The position numbers and the translations under genes were made by a program. A DNA stretch of 64,000 bases from Methylobacterium sp. J-078. GTDB lineage: Bacteria > Pseudomonadota > Alphaproteobacteria > Rhizobiales > Beijerinckiaceae. The notes below the pieces were generated by a model, which saw only the letters and a list, made by a program, of their open reading frames with translations, was not told where the DNA came from and made no database searches. Of the stretch, positions 34,836-43,284 are shown piece after piece (position 1 is the stretch's first letter; each line of letters starts with the position of its first letter). Location of the stretch: the NCBI RefSeq assembly GCF_022829285.1, contig NZ_JAKSYI010000118.1:90767-154766 (forward strand). Reading direction: 5' to 3'.

Positions 34836-35729
34836 ATGCCAGACACATCCGAGATGACACCGATTAAGTGGGCCAACCGGCTCACCCGGATGCTCGACGC
34901 GGTGAAGGGGTCCGACCGTTACCCGGTCGACGTCGAGGAACTGATCCTCGAATATTCCCGGGTCATCTCGCCGGACGACCCGGTGCTTGAGATCGTCAGC
35001 CGGCCCCTGAGGGGGTTCGAGGGCGCGCTGGTTCCGGTGCGCGAGGCCCCTTGCGGATGGCTCGTCGTCAGCAACTCGTCGGCCTCGCCTGGCAGGCGCC
35101 GGTTCACGGTCGCGCACGAGGTCGCCCATTACATCCTTCACCGTGACCGCATTCCCCCGCAGGGCATCTACTGCAAGGAGGAAGACGTCAGCCGCCGGGC
35201 CGGCAAGGACATCGAGAAGGAGGCGGACACGTTCGCCGCGGCGCTCCTCATGCCCCTCCATGACCTGCGGCGGCAGATCGATCCGAAGGCAAAGCCGACC
35301 CTGGCGGACCTCAGCGCGCTGGCCGAGCGTTACGGCGTATCGCTTACGGCGGTGACGCTGAGGTGGCTCGAAATCACCGAACGCCGGTCGCTCATGGTCG
35401 TCTCCACGGAGGGATATGCCCTCTGGGCGAGGTCGAGCGAGCCGGCGTTCAAGTCCGGTCGCTTCATCAGGACGTCAGGCACCCCGCACGAGATCCCCGC
35501 GGGCGCCGGTGCGTCGCAGCCCGATCTGGCGGAAGCCTGCCGGGCTGGTATCGCCCACCCCTCGGGCATCTGGTTCGACGAGGAAGTCGAGGAATTCACG
35601 GTTCATGCGACGGCGTTCGACCAGGCCCTCACGATACTGCATCTCGGCGAGGGACGGGCGCGCTGGGAGGTGGTGGAGGAACGTGTACCGGACGTGGTCG
35701 ACAGGTTCGAGAAGGGCGGTCGTTCCTGA
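34836..35729 (+). CDS. ImmA/IrrE-family metallopeptidase
   Basis: This 297-residue protein has the COG2856 zinc-peptidase domain: RRRFTVAHEVAHYILHR (His94, Glu95, His98) and a downstream EKEADTFAAALLMP helix with the third ligand. The C-terminal 120 residues are a less conserved sensing region. Family members cut a partner XRE repressor, as in ImmA-ImmR and IrrE-DdrO. The XRE gene directly upstream is the natural substrate. The pair would switch on the patatin/MBL/E2-E1-JAB operon when damage or infection is sensed; this is inferred from gene order only. Confidence 0.87.
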   Translation: MPDTSEMTPIKWANRLTRMLDAVKGSDRYPVDVEELILEYSRVISPDDPVLEIVSRPLRGFEGALVPVREAPCGWLVVSNSSASPGRRRFTVAHEVAHYILHRDRIPPQGIYCKEEDVSRRAGKDIEKEADTFAAALLMPLHDLRRQIDPKAKPTLADLSALAERYGVSLTAVTLRWLEITERRSLMVVSTEGYALWARSSEPAFKSGRFIRTSGTPHEIPAGAGASQPDLAEACRAGIAHPSGIWFDEEVEEFTVHATAFDQALTILHLGEGRARWEVVEERVPDVVDRFEKGGRS

Positions 35730-35875
35730 ACACCGCATCGGGCGCCGCCGCGTTGTGTCCCCTGGTGTCGCCTGAGCGGTAACGAGTTGATCCGCCCGCT
35801 ACGACCGACGCGTTCGGTGAGAGCTTCTTCACGCCCTGGGGCCATGCTGTGCCGAACGGTTTCGGGGCGGCGGTC

Positions 35876-36976
35876 ATGGTGGACAGGGCAGAGGTCTTTC
35901 GCGTCGCGGACAAGCTGCGGGCGCTGAGGGGCGACAAGAAGGTCCGGGTCTCGGTGCGGCGGGTGCGCGACGCGCTCGAACGGAAGGGGTCGTTCAGCGA
36001 CGTCGGGCCGGAGCTCCTGCGGTGGAAGGCGGCCCGCAACTACCAGCCCGTCATCGAGCTGATGGAACTGCCGGACGCCCTGCAGCGGCGCCTGGGCGAC
36101 TTCGGCAAGGCGTTGCTGGACGAGGTGCAGGCGCACGAGAGCCGCATCCGGGACGGCGAGCGCAGGAACTTCGAGGTCGAGCGGGAAGCCTACGGCTACA
36201 TGCTCGACGAGGCCGGGATGACGGTCGACGTGCTGGAGGCGCGGGTGGCGGCGTTGACCGCCGAGGTCGAGCGCCTGCGGAGGGATGGCGCCACCGAGGC
36301 GGATGCCGGGCGGACCCCCGAGGAGGTCGCCGAGGAGCACCGCCGCCGGAACGTCTGGGAACGCGGCGCGTCCCTGCGGGCGCTGATGGCACGCAAGATG
36401 GACGAGAAGGTCGTCCCCGGCGCCCAGGAGGCGTTCTGGCAGGATGTCGAGCGCGAGGTGCTGGCGCTGTTGCGCAAGCGTGGCCCGATGCCCGCGGGCG
36501 ACCTGCTGACGAACCTGTCGGGGAACCTGCTGAACCGCGGCGCGGACGTCGAGATGCCGCTGTCGGTGGGCTGGCTGCGGTTCCGCCTGCGGGCCCTGGC
36601 GGTCGAGGGCGGATCGCTGGTCGAGAAGGGCGGCCGCTTCGTTCCCGCGGAGAAGGGCATCGAGGTCATGCCGGAGGCGGTCGCCCCGTGGTTGGTTGAC
36701 GAGGCCCCCCCGACGACGGACGGCGACGCGGTGATGCGTGACGTGCGCGATGTCCTCGCACGTCACGGGCCGATGAGACCCTCCGAGATCGTCCCGCTCC
36801 TGCCGGCGGGGACGACGGCGCTTGCCAGGCAATTCTGGTCGGATGGCTTGGATCGCTTCGCGAAGAAGATGTCCGAACGGGTGGGTCCCAAGACCTACTT
36901 CCACCCGCTCGGCGACGGTCGCTACGCGGCGGGTCCCGAGCCCGAGGGGGAGCAGGTCAAGCGACTCCGAAGGTAA
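35876..36976 (+). CDS. KfrA-like DNA-binding protein with coiled coil and winged-helix tail
   Basis: This 366-residue protein begins with a KfrA-type N-terminal domain (VFRVADKLRALRGDKKVRVSVRRVRDALERKG...PELLRWK), followed by a helical, coiled-coil-like stretch (about 75-135) and two winged-helix-like segments (VLALLRKRGPMPAGDLL and DVLARHGPMRPSEIVPLL). KfrA proteins are plasmid DNA-binding proteins with long coiled coils. I cannot say whether this one regulates the island, organises DNA, or senses phage DNA. The ATG at 35876 is preferred over a GTG at 35849. It follows the ImmA gene by 146 bases and ends at a clear hairpin terminator. Confidence 0.65.
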   Translation: MVDRAEVFRVADKLRALRGDKKVRVSVRRVRDALERKGSFSDVGPELLRWKAARNYQPVIELMELPDALQRRLGDFGKALLDEVQAHESRIRDGERRNFEVEREAYGYMLDEAGMTVDVLEARVAALTAEVERLRRDGATEADAGRTPEEVAEEHRRRNVWERGASLRALMARKMDEKVVPGAQEAFWQDVEREVLALLRKRGPMPAGDLLTNLSGNLLNRGADVEMPLSVGWLRFRLRALAVEGGSLVEKGGRFVPAEKGIEVMPEAVAPWLVDEAPPTTDGDAVMRDVRDVLARHGPMRPSEIVPLLPAGTTALARQFWSDGLDRFAKKMSERVGPKTYFHPLGDGRYAAGPEPEGEQVKRLRR

Positions 36977-37020
36977 CGGATTGCGGGTAGCGGTACCCGC
37001 AATCCGGTACGAATTTTTCG
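36977..37020 (+). terminator. Rho-independent-type terminator after the KfrA-like gene
   Basis: A 13-bp perfect stem (CGGATTGCGGGTA with its complement ending at 37006) around GCGG begins directly after the TAA stop. A run of five T follows within about 10 bases. It closes the rightward XRE-ImmA-KfrA transcription unit. Confidence 0.75.
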
Positions 37021-37303
37021 ATCTCGATCCTGCATCGGCCCGTCCCCTCGTATTTCCAGGGTGCGGACGCAGGACGTCGTACGCCTCGGAACGTCGGCGA
37101 TGGCAGGCGTGCGAAATGCCGAGCGCCCCCTTCCGCCATGCGGCTGGGGGCGGGTCAGGGCACGGCTTCAGGGACGGCTGTCGGAGCCAGCCCCTGTGCA
37201 TTCCCATACACAACGGCTAAGGTTGCGCATCACCGGCTGGCGACCCTTGGCGCCGGTGACTGAGAGAGTCGTGCGCTCCCGCCTCCATCCGGAGAGCGAT
37301 GCG

Positions 37304-37528
37304 ATGCCCGGCAGCCGTCAAGCGCGTGAAGCCCATCTCGGCGAGCCGCCTCCCACGGCCTACCGCGTGATCCTGTTGAGGAAGGATGGGGCCGTTATCG
37401 GTGCGGTCCCCCTTTCTGCACGGGACGACGACTTCGCCATCGCGCAGGCGAAGTCTTTGGTCGACGGCCACGCCGTGGAGCTATGGGATGGGCTGCGGTT
37501 CATCGAGCATTTCGATCCGGTCGATTGA
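37304..37528 (+). CDS. Small conserved-type hypothetical protein
   Basis: This 74-residue protein has a polar N-terminus followed by a small alpha/beta unit (YRVILLRKDGAVIGAVPLSARDDDFAIAQAKSLVDGHAVELWDGLRFIEHF). Proteins of this shape are common in Hyphomicrobiales, where they follow a strand-strand-helix-strand plan, but no function is known to me. The ATG at 37304 has GGAGAG 9 bases upstream. About 300 bases of GC-rich sequence without a gene separate it from the KfrA-like terminator. Confidence 0.65.
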   Translation: MPGSRQAREAHLGEPPPTAYRVILLRKDGAVIGAVPLSARDDDFAIAQAKSLVDGHAVELWDGLRFIEHFDPVD

Positions 37529-37664
37529 GCCCCATATCTTCGGCATCGATGTCATGCGTCCGGTTCCGAAGGGATGTTTCGGGCGGACGGCCACCGACAA
37601 CCGGAACGACCGCGTCGCGGGTCGCAGGGGTGAACCATCATGCCCCGCGGGAGGAGATGCCTGC

Positions 37665-37913
37665 ATGAACCCGATCCGTCATCCGCCGGCCGAGGTTCGG
37701 GAACCGCCGATGCGGACCGGGCTGCCGATGCGCCATGGCGGCGCCTGCGTCGGACTTCCGGCAAATGACAATCGACCTTGCGCGACACGGCCAACGGCGG
37801 GCAGCCTCGACCTGGCCCTCATCGTCGCCGGGCGACTTGTCCTCGGTGCAAGCTGCATCGGCATCATCGCGGCAGGGGCCTGCCTGTTGGGCATCGACCA
37901 GCAGATGCCTTGA
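37665..37913 (+). CDS. Small membrane protein, hypothetical
   Basis: This 82-residue protein has a polar first half and one hydrophobic segment near the end (LALIVAGRLVLGASCIGIIAAGACLLG), so it is probably an inner-membrane protein with a single span. The start is supported by GGAGGAG 8 bases before the ATG. It converges on the VIT-family gene, with 15 bases between stops. No family is recognised. Confidence 0.6.
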   Translation: MNPIRHPPAEVREPPMRTGLPMRHGGACVGLPANDNRPCATRPTAGSLDLALIVAGRLVLGASCIGIIAAGACLLGIDQQMP

Positions 37914-37928
37914 TCCCTGAGCCGACGC

Positions 37929-38624
37929 TCAGACGGCCTTGCCGACGAGGTGGCCGATGCCTGCGGTCACCGCCATCGCCGCCGCCCCCCAGAATGCCAC
38001 CCGCGCGGTCGCACGTGGAATGGCCGCACCGCCAACCTTTGCCCCGAGCGCCCCGAGGACGGCCAGGAACAGGAGCGAGGCGGCGGACACCGAATAGACG
38101 ACGAGGCCTGTCGGCGAGACCGCGGCCACAAGGAGCGGCAGGGCCGCCCCGGCGGAGAAAGTCGCGGCCGACGTCAGGGCCGCCTGGATCGGACGCGCGG
38201 TGGTGAACTCCGAGATGCCGAGCTCGTCGCGGGCGTGGGCACCCAGCGCGTCCTTGGTCATGAGTTGGTCCGCGACCCTCAGCGCGAGGTCGCGGTCGAG
38301 GCCGCGCGCGACGTAGATCCCCGCAAGTTCCTCCCGCTCCGCGGCCGGGTCGTCTTCGAGTTCGCGCTTCTCACGCGCGAGGTCGGCCTGCTCGGTGTCG
38401 GACTGGGAACTGACCGAGACGTACTCGCCCGCCGCCATTGACATCGCCCCGGCCACCAGGCCTGCGGTGCCTGCGACCAGGATCTCCCCGGAGGCGGCGG
38501 AGGACGCAGCGACGCCCACGATGAGGCTCGCCGTGGAGACGAGCCCGTCATTGGCGCCGAGTACGGCGGCCCTCAGCCAGCCGATGCGGTCGATGAGGTG
38601 GTTTTCCCTATGGGCGGGGCGCAT
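37929..38624 (-). CDS. VIT1/CCC1-family membrane transporter
   Basis: This 231-residue protein has the VIT1/CCC1 pattern: ENHLIDRIGWLRAAVLGANDGLVSTASLIVGVA in the first helix, SMAAGEYVSVSSQSDTEQADLAREKREL with the metal-binding Glu and Ser residues, and three hydrophobic segments in the last 90 residues. Family members move iron or manganese across membranes. The ATG at 38624 gives the family-typical N-terminus. It starts 5 bases after the cytochrome b561 gene, so the two are co-transcribed. Confidence 0.88.
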   Translation of the reverse strand: MRPAHRENHLIDRIGWLRAAVLGANDGLVSTASLIVGVAASSAASGEILVAGTAGLVAGAMSMAAGEYVSVSSQSDTEQADLAREKRELEDDPAAEREELAGIYVARGLDRDLALRVADQLMTKDALGAHARDELGISEFTTARPIQAALTSAATFSAGAALPLLVAAVSPTGLVVYSVSAASLLFLAVLGALGAKVGGAAIPRATARVAFWGAAAMAVTAGIGHLVGKAV

Positions 38625-38629
38625 CGGCG

Positions 38630-39184
38630 TCAGGGTCTCTCGATGGGGGTGGCGCCGGCGCGTCCGGGAAGCATCCGGGGGAGGATCGCATCGTGCCAAA
38701 GGTAGTGATGGAACAGGGCCGCGGAGGCATGGAAGAGGGCGACCGCCATCAGGATGTTCGCCGCGATCCCGTGCCAATGCGTAAGCGGACGGCGCCATTC
38801 CGGGTCACCGACCTGCGGCAGGGCAATCGGTCCGACGAGGGTGACGCCTCGCACGAAGGCGTTGGCGATCCCGAGCCCGGCGATCACGAAGAGCAGCAGG
38901 TAGAGCGCGGCGTGGGTCGCCTTGGCGACGACGTGCCAGGGACCGGGGTCCTCGACGGGAAGCTTCCGGCCCCACGTGTTCCGCCAGATCAGCGCCGCGA
39001 CGATGACCCCGAGGAAGACGAAGCCCAGGACGAAGTGGGCCGACCAGATTCCCGAACGCAGCGCCCCCTTCGGCACGACGTCCTCCAGAAAGGTGCCGAC
39101 CAGCCACAGGCTCAGGACGAGCCCGGCCGTGAGCCAGTGCAGGGTGATGGTGGTGCGGTCGTAGACGTCCGGTCGTGACGGCAT
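38630..39184 (-). CDS. Cytochrome b561-type membrane protein
   Basis: This 184-residue protein has four hydrophobic segments and the haem-ligating His residues expected of bacterial b561 proteins (TLHWLTAGLVLSLWLVG, SAHFVLGFVFLG, THAALYLLLFVIAG, THWHGIAANILMAVALFHASAALFHHYLW). Such proteins pass electrons between quinones and other carriers in the inner membrane, often oxidising quinol with superoxide. It leads a two-gene unit with the VIT-family transporter. Confidence 0.88.
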   Translation of the reverse strand: MPSRPDVYDRTTITLHWLTAGLVLSLWLVGTFLEDVVPKGALRSGIWSAHFVLGFVFLGVIVAALIWRNTWGRKLPVEDPGPWHVVAKATHAALYLLLFVIAGLGIANAFVRGVTLVGPIALPQVGDPEWRRPLTHWHGIAANILMAVALFHASAALFHHYLWHDAILPRMLPGRAGATPIERP

Positions 39185-39248
39185 GTCGTCTCCTGTCGGA
39201 TGGGGTCACGTCCGTTCCACCGAAGGCGACGGACATGACCGGGAAGGC

Positions 39249-39581
39249 CTAGAGGCGTCGCAGGTCGACGACCTCGTCCCGCGGATCGTGACCGCCGCGC
39301 AGGTCGACGTAGGCCATGCCTCCGGCGCACGGGCGCTCCAGCCTCACGCGCAGCAGGATGTCCCTCACCTGGGACCGGCCGAGCCATCCCGTGGGAGGGT
39401 CGAAGACATCCAGCCGGATCTCGTCCCGCACGCCCTGTTCCGGCGAGCGGACGGCATCGGCGTGCCGGACGAACCATGTCTCGACGGATCGCGCCATCGA
39501 CCCGGTGAGGCGGACGTCGTGGCGGTCCCGCCCATGGGCATCGTCGGTGACGGACCCGTGGTAGGTGATGGTCGTCGTCAT
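39249..39581 (-). CDS. Hypothetical protein
   Basis: This 110-residue protein contains no domain I can name. It is rich in Arg, Asp and Val, with likely beta strands (ITYHGSVTDD, DEIRLDVFDPP, VRDILLRVRLERP) and no membrane segment or signal. It is read in the same direction as the cytochrome and VIT genes, 64 bases upstream of them, in a row of small stress-region genes. Confidence 0.55.
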   Translation of the reverse strand: MTTTITYHGSVTDDAHGRDRHDVRLTGSMARSVETWFVRHADAVRSPEQGVRDEIRLDVFDPPTGWLGRSQVRDILLRVRLERPCAGGMAYVDLRGGHDPRDEVVDLRRL

Positions 39582-39621
39582 ACGGGAATTCGCCTCTGGC
39601 TGATGGGGCCTGGTTCGTAGG

Positions 39622-39825
39622 TCAGCAGCAGCAATCGGACCCCGACCCGCTCCTGACGAAGTCCCCGTCGGGGAGCACCGGTCGACCGGTCATCTCGCCG
39701 TGGAGTTCACGTTCGGCCTGGAGCCAGAACTCGTCCGCGTGGCCATGCGGGCGGTCGCGCCGCTCCCAGAGGTGGAAGGCGCGGTCGCGGATCTCGCCGT
39801 TGGTCGGTCTCGTCTCGGGGGTCAT
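39622..39825 (-). CDS. DUF2934-like small protein with a Cys-rich tail
   Basis: This 67-residue protein has the DUF2934 pattern (EIRDRAFHLWERRDRPHGHADEFWLQAEREL), a short helical unit common in alphaproteobacterial stress regions. It ends with three consecutive Cys residues (SDCCC), an unusual C-terminus that could bind metal. Function is unknown. Confidence 0.75.
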   Translation of the reverse strand: MTPETRPTNGEIRDRAFHLWERRDRPHGHADEFWLQAERELHGEMTGRPVLPDGDFVRSGSGSDCCC

Positions 39826-39870
39826 GCGCTGCTTCCATGAATGTCGGGGTCCGTGGTCGGAACCCGGCGA

Positions 39871-40254
39871 TTACTCGGCCGGTGCCGCGGTCGGGACCTT
39901 GTCCGGGACCGCACTTGCCGACGTGGGACGACGCTTCCGTAAGCTCCCCTGGATCAGGGTGGCGATGGCGTAGCCCATGGCACCGACCGCCAGGGCGGTG
40001 GCGAAGGGAGACGTCGCGCGGTGACGGCCTTCGTGCGAATGCCCGCCCCGCGTCGACCGCTCGGCTTTCCGGATACCGGCGCGTCCATATTCAAGGGTGT
40101 CGTCCGCCAGGTGCGTGGCCCGGTCGGCGACATCCCGGACGGCGTCCTGGGCCCGTGCAAGGATCTCGTCGGCTGCGCCCTCGATGCGATGACCGTCGGT
40201 ATCGGATGCATCGCCATGCCTGGGATGGTCGTGGTCGTGGTGGGTCTTGGACAT
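39871..40254 (-). CDS. Small His-rich protein with a C-terminal membrane segment
   Basis: This 127-residue protein begins with a His/Asp-rich segment (KTHHDHDHPRHGD), continues as an amphipathic helix rich in Ala and Asp (ADEILARAQDAVRDVADRATHLADDTLEYG), and has one hydrophobic span (FATALAVGAMGYAIATLIQG) followed by a basic end. This plan resembles ElaB/YqjD-like ribosome- or membrane-associated stress proteins, and the His cluster could bind metal. It is read between the BON gene and the DUF2934 gene. The family link is tentative. Confidence 0.6.
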   Translation of the reverse strand: MSKTHHDHDHPRHGDASDTDGHRIEGAADEILARAQDAVRDVADRATHLADDTLEYGRAGIRKAERSTRGGHSHEGRHRATSPFATALAVGAMGYAIATLIQGSLRKRRPTSASAVPDKVPTAAPAE

Positions 40255-40320
40255 GTTCGGTTCCTCTGTCTTGGACGAGGGACCCTGCCGGTGCGCGTCG
40301 CCCGGCAGGGCGAGCGTCGT

Positions 40321-40971
40321 TCAGGCCACGCTGATGCGGTTATCGACGGCGGTGGTGCCCGGGGAGGCCCAGGCCGCACCCACCGCCTCGCGGCGCTCCT
40401 GCATGGTACGCACGGTCCCGCCGAGATGGACGGTCCCACCATCCGCGGTGACGGTGACGTTCGAGGGATCGAACAGCCACGACCGATCCAGCGCCTCGCT
40501 GATGTTCGCGCTTACGTCCGAGACGTCGACCTGGGGCAAAACGGTGATCAGGTTGTTGACCGCCACGACGCCGGAGAGGTGCCGCAGCTCGCGTTCGGCG
40601 GCCTCGGATTGGAAGTGGCGCTCGACCTCGCCGGTCAGGGTGATGACGCCCTTCGACACCTTCACGGAGACGCAGTCCGGCGGAACGGCGACGTTCCAGG
40701 CGAGGCGCGCGACGGCGGTCGTCGCGATGTCCACGTCCGACCGCTTGAAGGAGAACGGAACCTTCACCTCGATCTCCTGGACGATGGCCTTCACGCCCCG
40801 CACGCGACGGGCCGCGGACTCGGCGGCGAGCTTCTCGTCGTAGTTCCCGACCTGGCCGGACAGGGAAACGATCCCGTCCTTGGCCGTGACGCCGATCTCC
40901 GAGGAAGTCACCGCCGGGTCCCAGATGAGTTCGGCCGTGACGCGGTGCTGCAAGCTGGTGTCGTGGGACAT
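40321..40971 (-). CDS. Triple BON-domain protein
   Basis: This 216-residue protein consists of three BON domains in a row (about 1-70, 75-145 and 146-216), each with the SGxVxxxxxxxxAxxxAxxxxGVxxVxNxI pattern. BON domains bind membranes or polysaccharide and are common in envelope and osmotic-stress proteins. There is no signal sequence here. The ATG at 40971 matches the start of the paralogue at 63.3-63.9 kb. An FNR/FixK-like box lies about 130 bases upstream, shared with the divergent gene at 41200. Confidence 0.88.
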   Translation of the reverse strand: MSHDTSLQHRVTAELIWDPAVTSSEIGVTAKDGIVSLSGQVGNYDEKLAAESAARRVRGVKAIVQEIEVKVPFSFKRSDVDIATTAVARLAWNVAVPPDCVSVKVSKGVITLTGEVERHFQSEAAERELRHLSGVVAVNNLITVLPQVDVSDVSANISEALDRSWLFDPSNVTVTADGGTVHLGGTVRTMQERREAVGAAWASPGTTAVDNRISVA

Positions 40972-41099
40972 GGTGGTCTCCGTGACGATGTGAGGAAACG
41001 CTCGGCGCCCATGCCCCCGGGGCGGCGATGGTCGCCGTCCATGTCGGAGGGGGATGTCCCGGCATCCGGCCAACCTAGGGAGCGGGACCGGTGCGGTCC

Positions 41100-41113
41100 T
41101 TGATCCACCGCAA
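41100..41113. promoter_or_regulatory. FNR/FixK-like box
   Basis: TTGATCCACCGCAA resembles the anaerobox half-site pattern TTGAT-N4-xxCAA. It lies in the divergent gap between the BON gene (start 40971) and the small gene at 41200. Similar boxes occur at 48912 and 54064 in other divergent gaps. Confidence 0.5.
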
Positions 41114-41199
41114 GGACGAGGTCGGCCCGAAAGCTACGGTGACCTTCACGCCCGGACGGTCGACGCATCGCGTTCGGCCATGGCGAGAAGGAACCCAAG

Positions 41200-41607
41200 A
41201 TGATCCGTCCCAGCCCCGTCGAGGCCCTGACCGAACAGCATGACCGCCTCGGCGCGTTGATCCGCCTGATCGACGACGGGCGCTGGTGGACCGGGGACGA
41301 CGCCTGCCGGATCGAGGAGGGGGAGATCTGCCTTCAGGCGGGCAGGATCGGTGCCGCCCTGGACGTGGTCGAGCGGCTCGCCGACGCGATGGCCGCCGAG
41401 GACGGCACGGGCGTCGGATCGCAACCGGCATCCACGTCGAGGCATGCCGTGCCCATCCATTCCGCTTCGGAAGAACTCGTGATCCCGGACGACCTCGGCC
41501 CGTTCTCCCCCGGTCCGGTCGATCCCCATCCGCACGAGACCCACGAATCCGGCGGTTACGAGCAACGGGCCTGGGGCCTGTCCGGCGGCATTCCGAAGCT
41601 CGCCTGA
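41200..41607 (+). CDS. Hypothetical protein
   Basis: This 135-residue protein has a helical N-terminal half (VEALTEQHDRLGALIRLIDDG, LQAGRIGAALDVVERLADAMAAED) and a disordered, Pro/His-rich second half. The N-terminal part resembles small hemerythrin-type or regulatory helix pairs but has no clear metal ligands. It is divergent from the BON gene across an FNR/FixK-like box, so it may be expressed in low oxygen. Function is unknown. Confidence 0.55.
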   Translation: MIRPSPVEALTEQHDRLGALIRLIDDGRWWTGDDACRIEEGEICLQAGRIGAALDVVERLADAMAAEDGTGVGSQPASTSRHAVPIHSASEELVIPDDLGPFSPGPVDPHPHETHESGGYEQRAWGLSGGIPKLA

Positions 41608-41808
41608 CGGGCACGACCTCCCGACCCCGACCGGGGGCGCGGACAGCTTCACCGGGACATCACGCGAGCCCGAAGCCTCCACGCGTTCGCGCGGCCCGGT
41701 TCATCGCCACTGGACGAACCGACACGGTCGGACCCGGAACGCGCTCCGAGGAAAGTCGCGCGCCTCCCTCGTCGAACCATCCAACCCATCAGATCGAAGG
41801 CGTTCGCC

Positions 41809-43284
41809 ATGACCACATCACCACCGCATTGGGACGAGGAGGCGGACGTGATCGTCGTCGGCTACGGTTTTGCCGGCGCCACGGCGGCGATGACCGCACA
41901 CGACCTGGGCGCCAAGGTGCTCCTGATCGAGAAGGCGCCCGAGGCCCACAAGGGCGGGAACAGCCGTGTCTCGGCCAACATCGTCTTCTGGCCGAACGAC
42001 ATCGACAAGGCCAAGGCCTACTTCCGGGCGATGGCCGGACCGTACATGGACGACATCACGGACGAGATGCTGGACGTCTGGGCCCGGGAGATGATGGCCA
42101 ACAAGGCGTGGCTCGAAGGCCTGGGCATGGTCCCGGTCGAGCTTCCCTATGTCGAGTTCCCCGAGTTCGCCGGATCGGACTGCGTGCACGTCCTGCTGAA
42201 CGGCGAGGGGCCGGTCGGCGGCGAGCGGCTTTGGCGCCTGATCGAGTCCTCGGTCGACGCGCGCCGCATCGACACCCTCTACGAGACGCCGGTCGTCGGT
42301 CTCGTCCGAGACGGTAGCGAGATCCTAGGCGTGACAGCGGACCGGCTGGGCAAGCGCATCGCGATCCGGGCCCGACGCGGCGTCGTGCTGACGTGCGGCG
42401 GGTTCGAGAACGCCCCCGTGATGGTCCGCAACTACGTGGCGGGCCTACCCACGGTCTACCCCGTGGGGACGCCCTACAACACGGGAGACGGCATCCGCAT
42501 GGGGATCGAGGTCGGTGCCGACCTCTGGCACATGAACAACGTCTCAGGCCCGATCCTGTCCTTCAAGGCACCCGATATCCCGGTCGCCCAGTGGCTGAAC
42601 CTGCCGCATGGGAAAAGCTACGTCTTCGTCGGCGCCGACGGGGGCCGCTTCACCATGGAGGGGGAGCCGTGCTCGGTCGGCGACGCCCACGGCAAGGTGA
42701 GGCGGCACGGGCAATGGCAGCAACAGATCCTGCCCTTGCCGATTCACATGATCTTCGACGAGGCCTACCGGAAGTCGGGTCACATCGGAAAGGCCGGGGC
42801 GGATTGGGACGTCAGCCACGGCAACCGTTACGACTGGAGCGACGACAACCTGCGCGAGGTGGCGAAGGGCTGGATCAAGACGGCGGATACGCTTCCGGGC
42901 CTGGCGGGCCTGATCGGCATACCGGCCGACGTGCTGGAGGAGACGGTCGCGCGCTTCAACGCTGACGCGAACGAAGGATACGACCCGGATTGGGGTCGGA
43001 AGGCGAATACGCTCGCCCCGATAGAGACGGGTCCGTTCTACGCGATGGAGCTGACCCCGGCCTTCGTGAACACCCAAGGCGGCCCGAGGCGGGATGCGCA
43101 TGCACGGATCGTCGGCGTCGACGGCGAACCCATCGGGCGCCTGTTCTCGGCGGGCGAACTCGGGTCGATCTACTCCTTCCTCTACCAGGGTGGGGGCAAC
43201 ATCGCCGAATGCTTCGCCTTCGGGCGGGTCGCCGGGCGCAACGTCGCGCATAGCCCGGACACCGACGGCTCGGCGCCAGCATGA
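41809..43284 (+). CDS. FAD-dependent dehydrogenase of the succinate dehydrogenase/fumarate reductase flavoprotein type
   Basis: This 491-residue flavoprotein has the N-terminal dinucleotide motif VIVVGYGFAGATAAM with acidic end (LLIEKAP), the second FAD segment KGGNSRVSANI, and the C-terminal FAD-contacting stretch ELGSIYSFLYQGGGNIAECFAFGRVAGRN. It belongs to the group containing tricarballylate dehydrogenase, fumarate reductase-like and ketosteroid dehydrogenases; the real substrate is not evident. There is no signal peptide. The gene overlaps the following thioredoxin-reductase-like gene by 4 bases (ATGA), so both enzymes probably work in one pathway or redox chain. Confidence 0.87.
   Translation: MTTSPPHWDEEADVIVVGYGFAGATAAMTAHDLGAKVLLIEKAPEAHKGGNSRVSANIVFWPNDIDKAKAYFRAMAGPYMDDITDEMLDVWAREMMANKAWLEGLGMVPVELPYVEFPEFAGSDCVHVLLNGEGPVGGERLWRLIESSVDARRIDTLYETPVVGLVRDGSEILGVTADRLGKRIAIRARRGVVLTCGGFENAPVMVRNYVAGLPTVYPVGTPYNTGDGIRMGIEVGADLWHMNNVSGPILSFKAPDIPVAQWLNLPHGKSYVFVGADGGRFTMEGEPCSVGDAHGKVRRHGQWQQQILPLPIHMIFDEAYRKSGHIGKAGADWDVSHGNRYDWSDDNLREVAKGWIKTADTLPGLAGLIGIPADVLEETVARFNADANEGYDPDWGRKANTLAPIETGPFYAMELTPAFVNTQGGPRRDAHARIVGVDGEPIGRLFSAGELGSIYSFLYQGGGNIAECFAFGRVAGRNVAHSPDTDGSAPA

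Noticed and set aside
28569..36976. Ordinary type II CBASS locus
   Set aside because: A CD-NTase gene would be required; none of the neighbouring proteins has the nucleotidyltransferase GS..DxD pattern.
37195..37212. TGTGCATTCCCATACACA as a possible second transposon end
   Set aside because: It resembles the left end in TGTGCA and CCCATA but has the same orientation, not the inverted one, and no further repeats follow. Probably chance.
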